Assembly (NCBI GenBank): GCA_023418915.1
Contig: JAEZYU010000027.1
Coordinates: forward strand, 31,640 to 95,639
Reading direction: 5' to 3'
DNA length: 64,000 nucleotides
Source: Bacillota bacterium
GTDB lineage: Bacteria > Bacillota > Clostridia > Acetivibrionales > DTU013
Shown here in pieces: positions 63,994 through 64,000 of the stretch. Position 1 is the first letter of the stretch. Each line of letters opens with the position of its first letter. The notes under the pieces are model-generated. The model was not told the origin of the DNA, did not search any database, and saw only the letters and a program-made list of their open reading frames with translations. A program made the position numbers and the translations under genes.

Positions 63994-64000
63994 ATGAAGC
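63994..64000 (+). CDS. Start of the next gene (runs off the right edge)
   Basis: AGGAGGCATCTAT precedes ATG 63994. Only two codons are visible (Met-Lys). The preceding hairpin suggests controlled translation, as is often seen in transposase genes; identity cannot be known here. Confidence 0.5.

Overview
The window looks like a chromosome segment of a low-to-mid G+C, Gram-positive, anaerobic Clostridia-type Firmicute. Supporting signs are strong AGGAGG-type ribosome binding sites with many TTG/GTG starts, a large Bacillus/Clostridium-type SRP RNA, YwlE- and TagO-type genes, tiny hydrophobic proteins like those of spore formers, surface-layer homology (SLH) proteins, an LPxTG protein and a GH5 cellulase-like enzyme. 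The species cannot be named from sequence alone.

Layout. 1-2.3 kb: a HelD-type helicase running off the left edge, then a small free-standing transcription unit (consensus promoter to terminator, about 70 nt). 2.7-4.5 kb: secreted SLH-transglutaminase protein. 4.5-6.2 kb: a dispersed repeat, an internally deleted IS605-type TnpB relic and three microprotein genes. 6.5-19.5 kb: a PilZ (c-di-GMP receptor) gene followed by a Tad/Flp pilus cluster (TadZ, TadA, TadB, TadC, Flp pilin, an FHA protein, an SLH protein and a 1605-residue secreted protein). 19.7-21.4 kb: two membrane proteins. 21.4-29 kb, minus strand: a housekeeping operon prfA-ZIP-tsaC-ywlE-rpiB-upp-dCMP deaminase-tagO-mnaA. 29.3-30.9 kb: a DUF2089/DUF4097 pair. 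31.3-35.4 kb: SRP RNA and dnaX-ybaB-recR. 35.8-37.6 kb: two tandem RMD1/DUF155 membrane proteins. 38-45.2 kb: galU, a repeat-bearing exported protein, a DUF362 ferredoxin-like protein, a phosphodiester glycosidase, a TtcA-like protein and tRNA-Pro. 45.2-46.1 kb: a decayed, partly duplicated intergenic region. 46.2-54.2 kb: a locus with a divergent regulator, a 100-residue protein and a 2042-residue SLH protein. 54.4-64 kb: a head-to-head pair of surface glycan-related ORFs (GH5 and LPxTG protein) and a carbohydrate ABC transporter with a DUF624 protein.

Functional themes are cell-surface architecture (four SLH or LPxTG proteins, Tad pilus, teichoic-acid or UDP-sugar precursors through TagO, MnaA and GalU) and housekeeping. 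The most unusual signals are: a family of about six related intergenic elements bounded by TTATAACG-like inverted ends; the TnpB relic that keeps an omega-RNA-like right end; two GH5/repeat-domain ORFs that both lack export signals and meet head to head, as if one gene had been split by an inversion; and the small RNA unit at 2.5 kb. All statements come from reading the sequence; no database search was possible.
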